Part shown: positions 35,001 through 46,998 of the stretch, one piece after another
Layout: every line of letters starts with the position of its first letter
Position numbering within the stretch: position 1 is the stretch's first letter
Origin: Prototheca cutis
Taxonomy: Eukaryota; Chlorophyta; Trebouxiophyceae; Chlorellales; Chlorellaceae
DNA: 64,000 nucleotides
Assembly: GCA_002897115.2 (NCBI GenBank)
Contig: BCIH01000001.1
Span: forward strand, 1,912,039-1,976,038
Reading direction: 5' to 3'
Notes under the pieces: generated by a model
What the model saw: only the letters and a program-made list of their open reading frames with translations
Database searches by the model: none
What the model was told of the DNA's origin: nothing
Made by a program: the position numbers and the translations under genes

Positions 35001-38000
35001 GCTCGTGTGCTGCGTCTGCCGGCAGCGTGTCGGCGCCAAGATCCAGTGCCGCGCGTGCTACACCGCGTACCACCCGCTCTGTGCACGGCTGGCTGGGTTT
35101 TCCATGGAAATGGCCGAAGGCCCTGGGGGCATCGAGCTCATCAGCTACTGTGCCAAGCATGCGGCGCCGGCACCGCATCTCGCGGGTGTCCGGCGGGTAG
35201 CAGCTGACGACGGGCGTGGCGAGCTGGACTGGCACAGCGATGCCTCCCCACCCCGGCTGTGGAACAGGCAGCCGTACAAACTGCCAGTCGGGCTGCCAGC
35301 GCCTGAAAACCCAGCGGGGGCGGCCCGCGCCCATGCCATCGAGCGTTGGCACCACCAGTCCCATGGCACAGGGACGGGCATGTCATCCACGGCAGGGTTT
35401 TGGATCCCGGAGCCGCATCCGGCGATCCTTGCAGCTCTGCAGCGTACCGGCAAATCGGGCGACCGGCCGTCGTCCCGCGGCGGGTTTGGCGCCGGCCGCC
35501 GCGGCCGGGCCAGGCCCCGGCCCACAGATTCCATGCTGGGTCCCGACGACGACGATGGAAATGAAGAGCTAGACACCACAGATGAGCTGCCCACGCATGT
35601 GGACCTGATACCCATGCCCGGTGGGGCCGAAATCGACGAGCTGGACATTGTTTGCGGGTCACAGCACGCGCGCCTGCTGCTGCGGCCACAGCGTGTTCTC
35701 TTCAAGGGAGAGGAGCTCCAGCCCTCACGGTTTGAGGTCATGTGTGGCAGGCCCGACACCAAAAAGTGGAAAGTGTCGTTCTGGCGCTGTGATGCCGAGG
35801 GTGAGCCCGTGGAATCCGTGGGAGACTGGCTGGCACGGTATGGACTCGATCGCAAGGCACTGGAAGGGTTAGCGCGGAATTATGCCCAGTACGAAGCCTA
35901 CCAGGCGCACATCCTGGACCAAGGTGGGCAGTGGTGATGGGCGGCAGGGTGGATGGCGATGTATCGAGTGCTGGGAGGCATGGCGTTGCGTGAATGCAAT
36001 GGGGTGCCTGGTCCTGCCAGCCCAGGAGGCGGCCCTGGCACCAGCCCCAGCCATGGCATAACCCCCAACTTTCCCGTAAACCCTTGTTCTTCTTGACAAT
36101 TCAAACATGGCAGTGACGGACATAATGGACGACATGGTGCAGGCTGCCGGCGCGGGCCTGCAGCAGCCAACGTTAACTGAGGGAGAAGATGATGCTGGCA
36201 ACAGCGAGAACGATGCCGCACCTTTGCAGGCTCGGATCGGCCCCGCTGCCTCTGGTATGGAATCAGGCGTCTCGTGCGCGGTGGGGACCCCAGTGTCTGC
36301 CACAGCGTACGACAGCGATGCCAATGCTAAGAGCGGGGGTGAGAGAGACGACGAGGGGGACACCCACGAAGCCAGGGCACAGGAGCGCACGAGCAGGATA
36401 TTTCCCAGCACAGTTGGCGAGCCTGAGACGCCGTCTGTGCAGGAGCCGGCATCCTCTACCGCCGAAGGGCCCGAGGCCAGCACCTCGACGGCGGGGGTGG
36501 TGGCAGTTGGTGTCAAATCAGTAGCTGTTGACGGCTTTCCCAAGGAGCCCTCCTCTGGCGATGTACCGCTAGGTATGGCGCTTGTGCTTGTGGGATGTGC
36601 ATGATGTGTGCATGTGTGTGGGGGGGGGGGGGGGGTATCTCTCTTTCTCTCTCTCACTGAGAATAAGTGAAGAGACGCCGGGCCATCCGTCCTGGGTCTG
36701 ACCCCTTCCCAACAATGTCGTTGCCGCCATTGCTGGTGCAGAGGCGCTGGTTCCATGGGACCGGCCCAAACTGCCTCTACCCATTGGCACCTGGCTTCGA
36801 CTGTACTGGCCGGACGACGACGAATGGTACGCGGGTGAAGTAACGCGCGCTGCGCCGCATTCTTCGACGACGCACTCGATCCTGTACAAACTAGATGGTG
36901 AAGTCGAGGAGCTTGACCTCGCGGTCGAGTTTCGGGAACGGCGGGCGCAGCTGCTGCCAGGCCCCGACGAGGCGACGTGGCCCCCGCCGCCCAGCGGCGG
37001 GCAGGGCAGGCGTGTTCATGATGCGTTGCCTGTGTCGTCACCGGGGACGAGGGTCGTTGCCCCCGCAACAGCAGGGGGGCCCACGTCACCTGCGATTGAT
37101 GTGCCTGGAACGAGCGGTGGAGACGCCGCACCGCCCACCTCACCCCCCGTGGCACTCAAGGCCGGGCCTGCTCCAGAGTCGGTGGCAGTTGTTTGCCGGG
37201 GTCTGTGCGGCACTTTCTTCCCCGCCCGCCTCATCATGCGCCTGCCAGACGGTCAGGAAGTGACGCCCACGGAATTTGAACGTCTGGCCGGCCGAGCCGC
37301 CGCAAAAAAGTGGAAGAGCACCATCCGCATCGACCGTGGCGGCGGTGAACCCGGCATTACCGTGCTAGAATGGCTGGTAAAGCACGGGCTGGAACCCAGC
37401 CGCCCACCCAAGCCGGGCAAGCTGCCGGGCGGGCCCGCTTGGGCGGCGGGGCCCGGCGCGCCGCGTGTCTCGGGGCCGCGTCAGGCACCTGGGCCGGCGC
37501 CGCCCGCGCCAGCCGCCGCAGCCGCTGCAGCGGCCAAGACGGGTCATCGACCGGGGTGCACCTGTGTGGTCTGCCGTCAGACCATGCGCAGCGACAGTAC
37601 CGTCGCAGCCACGCGAGCAACGCCGTGGCGTGCGAGGAAACAGGCGTACCTTCGAGCGCAGCCGCACCTCGTATCGGCGGGGGGCCTGCCGCACGAGACC
37701 CCGGACGTGCCCCTGTCCCGCTGCTGGACGCCGGAGGACTGGGCCGCACAGCGTGTGCGGCAGGCACTGGCAGATAGAAAGCAGGGCACTGCCACGCCGC
37801 TGGACGCGGCGCTTGGAGCCGCGGGCGCCGTCGTGCTCTCTGGCGGCGCCGGCGGCACCGTACTGGACGCACCGGGGGCCGCTATGAGCAAGGGTGCCAG
37901 TCTCACACCAGCCCAGCCCCTGACCCTAAAGCAACGCCTCGACATCTGCGACAAGACCGAAGGGGATCGTCTCGCCTTTGGCAAGGCAAGGCCACTTAGC

Positions 38001-39100
38001 GCTTGTACTTTTTGGTCTATCTGCTTGTCTTAGGGTTTTTTTCAGGCATGCATGCATGGTTGAGTTTTGGACAACGGAAACCTGGACCTTGGGGAGGGAG
38101 GGTGGTTGAAAGACACGGCAACGACCGTGGATGATGCACTGTTTCAGCCTGGGCGGCTGCTTGGCAGGGACAACAACCCTTGGCCCTCCTTCTCGCGTGC
38201 AGTCGGGAATCCATGGGTGGGGAATGTTTGCCAAAGTCCCTATTGCCCAAGACAGCATGGTGATCGAGTACAGGTGAGCTCTCTGGGTTTGGGACAGTTC
38301 TGAGGGAAGTGGTTTCGTCCAGCGTCGAGCGTGCCTGTTGGCCCGGTGGTGTGTGAACGGAGGGATGGGTGCCCATGACAGACGGAACTGCACTGCACGC
38401 TGAGCCATCGTCTGCATGTGCATCCACTGTCCTCGGTGCACCCATTCTGATAGCACAGACACACAGCCGATCCTGTTCTCTGCCCCGAGTACTGTTTCCA
38501 GGGGCGATCTGGTGCGCCGAAGTGTGGCCGACCTGCGAGAAAAGCGGTACCGCGCAGAGGGCAAGGACTGCTACCTGTTCAACGTCGACGATGCCCTCGT
38601 CATCGATGCGACCATGTCGGGTAACTGGGCACGGTTCACGGTGCGTGGATGGCTCGGTGGTGACAGCGTGTGTCCCTGCGTGGTTGGCGGGTCTGCATGT
38701 GGGACAGTGGGTGGAAGGGTGTTGTTCACCTGGAGCACATCTTTCCTCGGCCAACATGGAAAACCATCCGTCGCTGACATGACCTGTGCAGAACCACTGC
38801 TGCAACCCCACGACGTACACCAAGATTTTAAACATTGATGACAAGCCGCGGCTCGTCTTCTTTGCCCGGTTTGACATCCAACGAGGGCAAGAGGTCAGCT
38901 ACAACTACAGGTCAGCTCGGGGGGGGGGGGGGGGGGGGGGGTCTTGAGATTACAGTGTGGTTTGCCTGTTGTTATCGAGAAACCTCAAATGCATGCTGCT
39001 CCCTGCACCCCCCTTCCCCACCAGGTTTAAGCGGGAGGAAGGTGAGGAGCGGCTCCCCTGCTTCTGCGGAGCTCCAAACTGCACCGGTTACCTGAACTGA
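32012..39100 (+). CDS. Trithorax/ATX-type histone methyltransferase with three SAND-like modules, PHD, ePHD, Tudor-like and SET domains
   Basis: Probable H3K4 methyltransferase. Ten exons join in phase to 1826 residues: 32012-32128, 32415-32514, 32606-33697, 33860-35923, 36114-36572, 36742-37985, 38203-38273, 38502-38640, 38792-38910, 39025-39100. Domains in order: SAND-like 1 near residues 370-455 (TQFEAHGGCGAAKKWKTSIR), PHD near 655-705 (CSICDLD, CDDCGITVHQSCYGVP), extended PHD near 755-870, SAND-like 2 near 1030-1100 (SRFEVMCGRPDTKKWKVSF), Tudor-like near 1290-1340 (GTWLRLYWPDDDEWYAGEV), SAND-like 3 near 1425-1490 (TEFERLAGRAAAKKWKSTIR), SET near 1690-1805 (FGKSGIHGWGMFA, EYRGDLVRRSVADLREKRY) and post-SET (CFCGAPNC). 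The SET part reads closest to plant ATX3/4/5. The usual NHSCxPN reads NHCCNPT. Intron 6 has a GC donor (AAG/GCAAGG at 37986). Introns 5 and 9 contain 16 and 23 consecutive G. A split into two genes near 36107 is possible but phase and domain logic argue for one. Confidence 0.88.
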
Positions 39101-39553
39101 ACTTCATCACCTGCTGTGACCATGTAGTAAGGATGATCTTTGGCTGCAGTTTATTGCACCAGTACGATAGCACTGCACATGGAAGGGGGGCCTTGCTGGG
39201 ATGCAGCACTGTGTCGAGTGGGCCGGCCGATGCCTTGACCAGACCCACTGCCACTCCTCTGTGGAGGACAGGTGCGGAGAATCCACTCCATGATACCCAG
39301 GGCATCTCTCGTCTCATGGCTTTGCACTATCACCATATGTTGTGACTGGGCAAGACTTCAACATTCACCATTGCTTGCTCCCCGGCTGCACACTGGCTTG
39401 TTCGCTGTCACATGCACGCTTGCCATGATATCAGCGCCGCACAGAGCAGAATTCAAACCTGTGGTCATAAAAAAGGGACATATTCCTGGGGGTTAGGCAG
39501 CAACGCAATCCATGCGGTCACGTCTGGGTGCAATGTGGCGGCAGTCCTGGAGT
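39101..39553. other. Convergent intergenic region (SET-domain/PHD gene 3' ends)
   Basis: 453 bp between two stop codons, presumably both 3' UTRs. Nothing else was seen. Confidence 0.5.
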
Positions 39554-42500
39554 CTAACGCCGTCGACGCGTCGCAGTTCCCGGGGTCGATTTCTCCACGC
39601 CCCCCGCCCGTACGGCACGCAGACCGGCCCTGCTCGCACCCGGGGTCACGCCGCTGCGTGCCCGGGCCGCCGTGCGGCTTGCGCCCGCGCCAAACGAGCC
39701 CACGCCGGCACGCGACGCTCCGGCCCTCGTCGGGCCAGCTCCGGGTTTGTCCCCGGTGTCCGGTGCTGATCCGGGTGAGGGTTCGCCGTTGTCGACGACG
39801 TCCTTTCCCTCTCCACCACTGCCGCGCGACCCAGCTTGGTCGAGCTCCATGGGTGTAGCAGCTCCCTCCTCGACGACAGGACCTTGGTTAGCTGTCGGCA
39901 ACTCGGGCTTGGCCTCGGCGGCAGTCGGTGTGGTGGCCTTGTCTGAAGCCACGCTGCCCTGGTCTTTGTCGGGGGCTGGAGCGGCGGTGTCCGGCGACAC
40001 GGCGGTGGTCGAGGCCGGCGGCTCAGTGTCGGTCGCGGGAGCGGCGTGGCCCGGCGCCGCAGAGGAGGTGGCTGTTGGGGCCGTGTCTGCCACAGCTGCT
40101 ACCGCACCATCCGCCGCCGCCCCTCCTGCTCCCGCCACATTCCCTCCCCCGCTCAGCTCTTCCAGTGGCACATATTTGAACTTTGGCGGGAGCTGGCTGT
40201 TGGCCACAGCCGCCTCACGCGGCGTCATCACCCGCTCCCGGTCCAGACGCAAACCTGCGGCGGGACCGCCTGTCGAAATGGCGGCCAGGCCGGCCGGCAC
40301 GCCCCTTGCGGTTGCCGTCTGAGGTGTCGCTCCGCCGGCTCGCATGCTGCGCGCCGCGCCGGCCCGCACCTTGCGGGCGCTCCCTGACGAAGGGGCCGCA
40401 GCTCGCTTGGTCCCCTTGCGGCTGGCCGCCTCGTCGGTGGCAGCAGTGCTGGTAGCAGGGTTGGGGGTGGTGACGGGAGTGGTGCCCAGAGGCGTCGCCG
40501 CCGCCGCAGCACCAGGCATACCCGCCAGGCCCGCCGTCCCACCCGCGGCGAGGGCCGCCAATGCGGCGGGGGAAAAGCCAGGGATGGGGAAAAATCCCCC
40601 CGGCGCGGCGGCGCCCAGACCAAGCAGTCCCGGTTGAAAAATGGGAAAGGGCAGTCGCCCCGCCGGCGGCACGGGTGCCCCCGTGCCGCGCCCCGCGCCC
40701 GCAGGCGCGAGGCCCAGCCGCAGCAGCGCCTGGGGATTCAGCGCCGACAGGCGCGCCAGCACCTGAGCCTGCTGCGCCTGCAGCGCCGCCAGCGCCGCAG
40801 TCGCGTCGGCCGGCACCGGTGCCGTGCCTGGCTGCAGCGTCGGCGATGCGCTGGGGGCTGTGCCGGGAATGGGTACAACGGCTGTGCCAGGTGTCCCCGG
40901 CGGGCCCCCCACCGCCCCTCCGCCGAGAAGGCCCAACGCTGTCGATAGTGCCGCTGACGCGGCGGCCACATCCCCGGGTGTGGCTGCACCCGCGGTGCCG
41001 AGCTCGGCACCTGGAACAGGTGTGCCCTGTGGAGCGGTGCCATCACCCGGTGTCCCAGGGGTAACCACCGGCTGGCCACCCGGTCCATTGGTCGGGGACT
41101 CTTGTCGTGCAGTGGCAGAGGCGGGCGTGGCACCAGGACCACCACTGGCCGTGCTGGCAGCGGCGCCCGAAGCCGGCCGGCCGGAGGTTGCTGCAGCTCC
41201 GGTACCCACCGGAGTCCCGGCCGCGGCAGCAGCCGCCGCAGCCGCCGCGGCGGCAGCGGCCTGCTGCCTTGCGCCGCCTAGGAGCAGGGCTTGCAACGTA
41301 GCCGCTTGCAGCCGCGCTAATGCAGCCGCCGGGTCCCGGAGTCGCGCCCCGTGCTCGGCCGACGCGAGCTGGACCAGCTGGCGCTTGAGTCGCTCGCGGC
41401 GCTTGGTCAGGTCCACGAGCATTCGCGCCGACTCGAGGTTGACTCGCAGCGCGCCCAGCATGCGGCGCTCCTCCTCGCGCGCCTGCAGCCGCGCCAGTGC
41501 CGCTGCCCGCCGCGCCTCGGCCTCGGCCGCGGCTGCTGCGGACTCTCGTCTCGCAGCCCACGCCTTTGCGTCCTTGTCCTGCTCGCGCGCGCTGTGCAGC
41601 GCACAATAAAGCCGGTACTGGGGCCGGCCTTGCGCGTCGGAGCGTGCCGCGAGGTACAAACCCAGGTTGCGGGCGCACAGTGGGTGGAATCCGTAGCCGC
41701 AGCCCGAGGCGCCGCACGACACGACGCTGCCCCGCGACAGCCCGCACGCCGCGCAGGCTGCCCGGCCCAGCCGGGCCGACTCCAGTCCCGCCACCACCGC
41801 CGCGTCTTCCCCCGGAAGCAGGTACGTCTCGGGCGTCCACAGCGCACACACGCTGTGCACCCAGCGCGACTCGGGGCCCGTGGTCCGTCGAAACGCGCCG
41901 CACCGGATGGGGCACATCGCACACACGACGCCGCGGGAGCCGCCGGGCAGCCGCCGCACACCGTCGGCGCCGGACGGGCTCGTTGGTGGCGGTAGGGGGC
42001 TTGGCGTGGCCTCATTCGTGGGGTTGCCCCCTGCTGCTGTTGCAGCGGACGAGGCTTTAGGACTCTGTTGATCCTTGCCATCACCCGCTGTTCTCGTGCC
42101 AGGCTCGGTCTTGACTTGTGGTGTCGCAGCATCGCTCTCCGTAGCGGTGGCAGTCTTGCTCTCGGCAGCCACACCCCCAGCCTTTTCCTCAGCGAGAGCC
42201 GCCATCATTCCACCACCCCCGCCCATGGCTGTGGCCCAGCGTGGGGGCCGGAGGACGGCGCGGTCGACGCCCGCGGCTAGCTGTTCGCGTTCGTACTCAG
42301 CGCAGGGGTGACACAGCCACTCGCCTTCGGGCAGCACCGGCACGTCGTAGCAGCGTTGGTGCACGGCGACGTCGCACCGCTCGCAAAATACAATCTCGTT
42401 GGGCGACTCAGAGTGCCCGTCGCCACACATCGCGCAGTACGCCTCGTCTTCGGGGCCCCGTTGCGCCAGCACGTCGTACAATTCGTCCGTGCCCAGCAGC

Positions 42501-45043
42501 GGCGTTGGTGTTGCCGTGCTAGTGGCGGCGGTGGTGCCGGCAGCGGCGCTTGAGCCGCCGCCAGCCCCACCCCCCACTCCACCGCCGCCAGCCCCAACAG
42601 CAAGAAGGCTGTCGTCGGGCCCCCCAGTCGTGCCGGCGCGGGCTCGGCCCAATGTCGGCCGCGGTGAGGACAGCAGCATCGCAGACTTTTGGGCCATGGC
42701 TTCGCGGTGGGCACGCTCGCGCTTCGCACGCGACGCTGCCCGTCGCTCCTCCCGTGCGGCCGATAGCGCCGCTTCTACTACATTGCGTTCGCGCGCTGCT
42801 GCCTCCCGCGCGGTAGCTTGCATGCTTAGTGCGCCCAGCGCGCCACGCAGTGCCGCGGCCGCTCGGCCGGCGTTAGCCACACGCTGCGCCAGCAGCTCGC
42901 TCTGCAGCGCCAGCAGCTCCGCCAGCAGCTCGTCCTGGGGCGCCGCTGCCACGGCCGCCGCTCCAGAGCGGACCTGGTCCCACACGCCCACGCTGGACGC
43001 ACCCGCCTCCACAAACGCCGCCACGGCTGCCGCGGGAGGCGGCAGAGGCGCTGCAATCGCTGCATGCCCCAAAGATGCGCCGGGCTGTTGCGAGCCGGAC
43101 CCGGGCCCTGCGCTCGCAGAAGAGGGCGGCCGGTGTGCAGCAGCCGCGCTGCGCTTCTTCCCAGCCGTCCCAGGGCCCTTGCGACTGGGAGAGCCAACTT
43201 CGGGCGCTGGTGTGCCTGGCCGGGACCCAGCAGCGACCTCGCTGGTGGCCGGCTCGTCGCCGTCGGTGGCCGTCGCTTGGCGGCTCGCGAGCCCGCCTGC
43301 TGGCGCCTGGGAACCAAGGTCAGGCGGCAGGGAATGTGCCGACGCCAGGACATGCTCTGGAGGCTCCATTTCCAAGAGTAAACGCGTGTATAGGTGCTGG
43401 AACGCCGTCGATGGTGCGATGGAAGAGACGTTCAGGTGCCGAGGTGCAGAGTCGAGGCTTTCACCGTCGGCGGCTGCGATGGTGCCTGTCAATGCAGCGG
43501 CGCTGCTGGTGCGAGGAGTGGCCATGCCACCTGCCGCTGGCACTGCGTCGCCATACCCTGCAGCTAGAGCCTTTTCAATAGGAACCTTCCCATTCACGCG
43601 GGGCGAGTCCAGCTTCTGGGCCCCTGGCTCGACAGCAGCGGCGTCGCCGAGCTTGACTCCGTCCTCGGCCCATGGCAGCGTGGCCAGCCCAGGCCGCGGG
43701 ACCTCCGTGCTTCCTCTGGCCACACCGGCCACAGACTCCAACCAGCTCACGAGGCTGGTCCTTGATTCGGCGACTATACTCGAGCCCAGCACAGCCTCGC
43801 TGGCCACACTGCCAGCTGTGCCATTCTGTGTCACTGGCGACTTGTTGCCGGCATCCCCAGCTCCAGTCAGCACCTCCAGGGCCGACTGGTCCGGGGGAGG
43901 CACAGTGGCAGCGATCCCCAACGACGAGACCTAGGAGTTACGATGCACAGGGAGTGCGAGCTTATAAATGGCTTGTCCTGGGCTGAGTTACTGTCCAAGT
44001 GCCACGGGCCTTGATGCTGGGCAAATAGACACCTGTGTACCATGCCCGCACCATGTCACCCAACTGACACCTGGGGCCCCCCCCCTCCCCCCCACATACG
44101 CACGCACCTGCCGCACGATGCCTGCAAGCTCTGCGTCTGACAGCATGTCCACCGGGACCAAGGGCGCGCCAGCCCCCTGTCGCAGTTGCAGCGGTGGTGG
44201 GATAAAGAGCGATGGTGTCCGGGCTGCTGCAGCGACGGCCGAGCCCGGTCCGACCGCTGTCTGGCCTGCACCGGTCGCCGGAACTGCTCCATCCGCCGTC
44301 GCACTGGCATCAAAAGTCGGCGGCAGGGGTGTCGACGCCAATGGTGTCCCAGCAGCAACGCTTGGCGTGGCCGGGACGGAATCCAGGTCGAGTCCACCGG
44401 AAGCCACCGCCGATCCGACCCGGCCCAACCTCGAGCCCAGGCGTGCACTCCGGCGCTCCTGCACCGTCGCGCTGTCGGGGCTGCCGGGCTCCGCTGGGGT
44501 CTGCTGCTGCTGCTGGGGCTGCTGCCGCTGCGGCTGCAGGGTGGGTGTGGCAATCGGCACTGCAGCGGCAGTGTTGGCGAGCATCGCTGCACCTGCTGTC
44601 GCGTCCGCGCCGCGGGACAGCGGCGGCGGGCCCAACGCGGGTACGTTCAGCAGCGGATCGTTTTCCAGGTCTGGGCACGCCACGGGCAGCAGAGTGGCCA
44701 GGTCCTGGGCCGAGATGTCGCGAAAGTAGTCCTCCACATACAGCCAAAAGGCTGGCGTGTCGCCGCCACCCCGCACTGCGCCAGGGAGCCTGTCCTCGGC
44801 GCCTGCGGCTGTGGGGCCCCGGTTTGCGGCCCGCTTGGCCTTGGAGACAGCGGGGCCGGAGTTGAGCTTCTTCTTGGCATCGTCCCGGGCGTGAACCATG
44901 GCCACGGCTTCGGCCATCGTCGGCGCGGTCCGGGCGTCAGTGTCCAGGAAGCAGGGCAGATCGCTCATCGCCGAGAGTACCATTGGCTTAAGGTCCGCAT
45001 CGCGGCTCAGCACCGCCTCCAGGCTGCCGCTTGGGGGTGCCAT
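39554..45043 (-). CDS. Large PHD plus extended-PHD chromatin protein (JADE/BRPF/AF10-like reader arrangement)
   Basis: Two exons, 44108-45043 and 39554-43930, join in phase 0 to 1770 residues. The N-terminal region contains FWLYVEDYFRDISAQDLATL, unassigned. The PHD finger near residues 810-860 reads YCAMCGDGHSE, then VFCERCDVAVHQRCYDVPVL and WLCHPC. The extended PHD near 980-1090 has VVCAMCPIRCGAFRR, WVHSVCALWTPETYL, CAACGLSRGSVVSC and FHPLCARNLGLYL. The PHD-knuckle-ePHD order is the one that reads histone H3 tails in JADE, BRPF and AF10/AF17. Between and after them are coiled-coil segments (e.g. AREEERRMLGALRVNLESAR) and long Ala/Gly/Pro/Thr-rich regions. No catalytic domain or bromodomain was seen. 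It converges on the SET methyltransferase gene; shared function is inference. Confidence 0.85.
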
Positions 45044-46640
45044 GGCGGAGAAATCGCGGGGGTTCTGGGCCGCCCCGCGACTCCGCAGCCGAGGCGAGTA
45101 CAGCCTTGAAATCCTCCAAGATCCGTCCACCTAAGACTCTATACCCTGTAACATCGCAGTCATGATGTGTAGGGAGCGCTGCGAGCCCGCATCGCGCTCC
45201 CAATCGCGGTTCCGATCGTCGTCAGCCGGGCACCACTCGCGACAAACGGGTGGGGAGCTCTGCCGGCTCCTACAGACCACCCAGCTGCCTGTGCACTTTA
45301 TCTGTCTGATGTCTTGAGACAGTTTGCCAGGCCCTATCCCCCTGATAGCTCCTGCCAGCTGCCCGTTCTGGAGACTGATCGTCCGAGCGATGGTCGTGTT
45401 TGGAAATTGCTTTCGCCGGGCCCGCCGGCCTGCTGCGGGAATGGCACAAAGCCCCCAAATCCCTTCCAGGCCCTCCCGTGCGAACATTCCCTTGTACGAC
45501 TGCACGATGATGTTTATTCCGCACCAAAGATTAGTCTCAGAACAAGGTGGGGCCAGGAAGGAGCGCGTTCGTGGGCAACCACCCTTCGACATTCGGGGCT
45601 GCGCAGCTGCAGGGGACGGGGCAGCCACCAAGCCGCGTGTGCAGGCCCTCGCAACGCCTGCTAACTCCAGAAATCAAGATGATGAAAGGATTGAGGGTGC
45701 AAATGGGAGTTGTGATTATGTCGGTTTCTCGCTCGGGGGCCCTTGGCATTCTTCGAACGCGCCGCCAGCAAGCACTCTTAGGGTTGGCAAGGGCTGGGCC
45801 ATGCCCTGTTTGGGCCCCAGAGCAGGTGCTGTGTGGGCTGATTCCACGAGGAAATCTCATCTTGTACCTCCACACCATCATTCAATTGCCCATTGTTTGG
45901 TCGAATCAAGGGAAGTACTGTGCAGACAGAGGCAGCCCAATCTAGGGATCAGATTCAAGTTCAGCAACGGGCAACGTCATGGCCACCGTTTTCTGGGCCT
46001 CTGCACCTGCATCTGGCCTCGCTGTGGTCCTCCGCCTGTACTTCTGGCGGCTGCGTTCCCGCCACCCGATCTTCCGCTTCTTGGATCCAGAGCCTGGGTT
46101 GGGAGGTATCTCAGCCCAGAGCCCTTCGTCTTCCAGCTCTGTTGCGTGCTTGTCGACGGGTTCCGGGGAGCGGGTGCTTAGCGCTCCTCGAGTGAATCGA
46201 GGAAGGTCATCCTTCGGTGCACGTGGGTTCTTTAGCATGTGGTACTGCACCATGCCATTGATGACAAAGTCTTTCAGGGGGTGGCGAGAGGCAGGGGTTG
46301 AAGGTCCAGCATTGTCCCCACGTTTGGGTTCCCCGCTCGGGGTCAGCAAGACCAACCGTCTGTCCACGACAGCCTGCTTGGATCTGGTAGCATGGATGTC
46401 TCGTGGTGAATCCTGCGCAGCATAGCGGGGATTGGGCTGGCACTGGCGCCTGCTGACCCGACTGCCATCCGGCTGCTGGCTCAGATCGGGCCAGTCGTCC
46501 ATGTGCTGGGCTTTATCGTCAGGCTGAGGATCTGTGGTGGCTGGTGCCGGTTGATGTCCATAGTCAAAAAACGCCTTCTTCTCATCCTGCGTTGAAGCCA
46601 GACCACGGGAATGGATAATGCAGCCACTGCATCGGACTGG
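45044..46640. other. Gene-poor region with an unassigned minus-strand reading frame
   Basis: A minus-strand frame open from about 46620 down to 45942 encodes a basic, low-complexity peptide ending SGSKKRKIGWRERSRQKYRR, then a short tail. It includes HPLKDFVINGMVQYHMLKNP. I do not recognise a family and see no start or splice sites I trust. Sequence 45131-45700 also shows only weak minus-strand frames. The region lies next to a decayed mobile-element-like sequence, so it may belong to the same element. Confidence 0.35.
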
Positions 46641-46737
46641 TCGATGCGGTGGGGGTCGNAAGAGAAGACACCCANCCAGNNGGTACGCTGGCATCAAGTA
46701 CAGCAGGTGCTCCAGGCCGGGGCGAGGCCGGTGGACG

Positions 46738-46998
46738 TGATGCCTCGCAGTTGACAGTGGCCCCTCTGTCACCACTGCAAGCAACGCAAACAGCAGCACC
46801 GCCCGGAACAAGTACGCTNTCCTCAAATGCCAGAGGTGTGGTGTGGTGTGGAACTGCGACATCAACGCCGCGTGCAACACCCGCCACCTGGGGGAGAGAC
46901 TGGTCCTGACCGGCAAAAGGCCGCCGCCTTTCGATCNCAAAACCAAGCTCCCCCCCTTGCACCTCCCCCTCCCGGGCGCTCCACCTGGTATGATCTGA
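46738..46998 (+). pseudogene. Remnant of a TnpB/Fanzor-type nuclease: zinc ribbon and RuvC-III motif
   Basis: Plus-strand frame reads LKCQRCGVVWNCDINAACNT and then HLGERLVLTGKRPPPF before a stop at 46998. C-x2-C-G-x2-W-N-x-D-x-N-A-A-x-N is the signature of the second zinc knuckle plus the RuvC-III Asp in IS605 TnpB and eukaryotic Fanzor proteins. A first knuckle (LCHHCKQRKQQHRPEQVR) lies just upstream in another frame; the shift falls near an N at 46819. Upstream frames are broken by stops and several N (46660-46682). No earlier RuvC motif was found, so this is a truncated, decayed copy. Alternative: a chance match in an unrelated cysteine-rich frame. Confidence 0.45.

Noticed and set aside
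36107..36107. ATG at 36107 (MAVTDIMDD) as the start of a separate SET-domain gene
   Set aside because: The CAG acceptor at 36111-36113 joins the previous exon in matching phase, and the PHD/ePHD and SET parts belong together in trithorax-type enzymes. Not fully excluded.
42399..43934. A 511-residue plus-strand open frame opposite the PHD gene
   Set aside because: Low-complexity antisense frame; the minus strand carries clear PHD and extended-PHD cysteine patterns.
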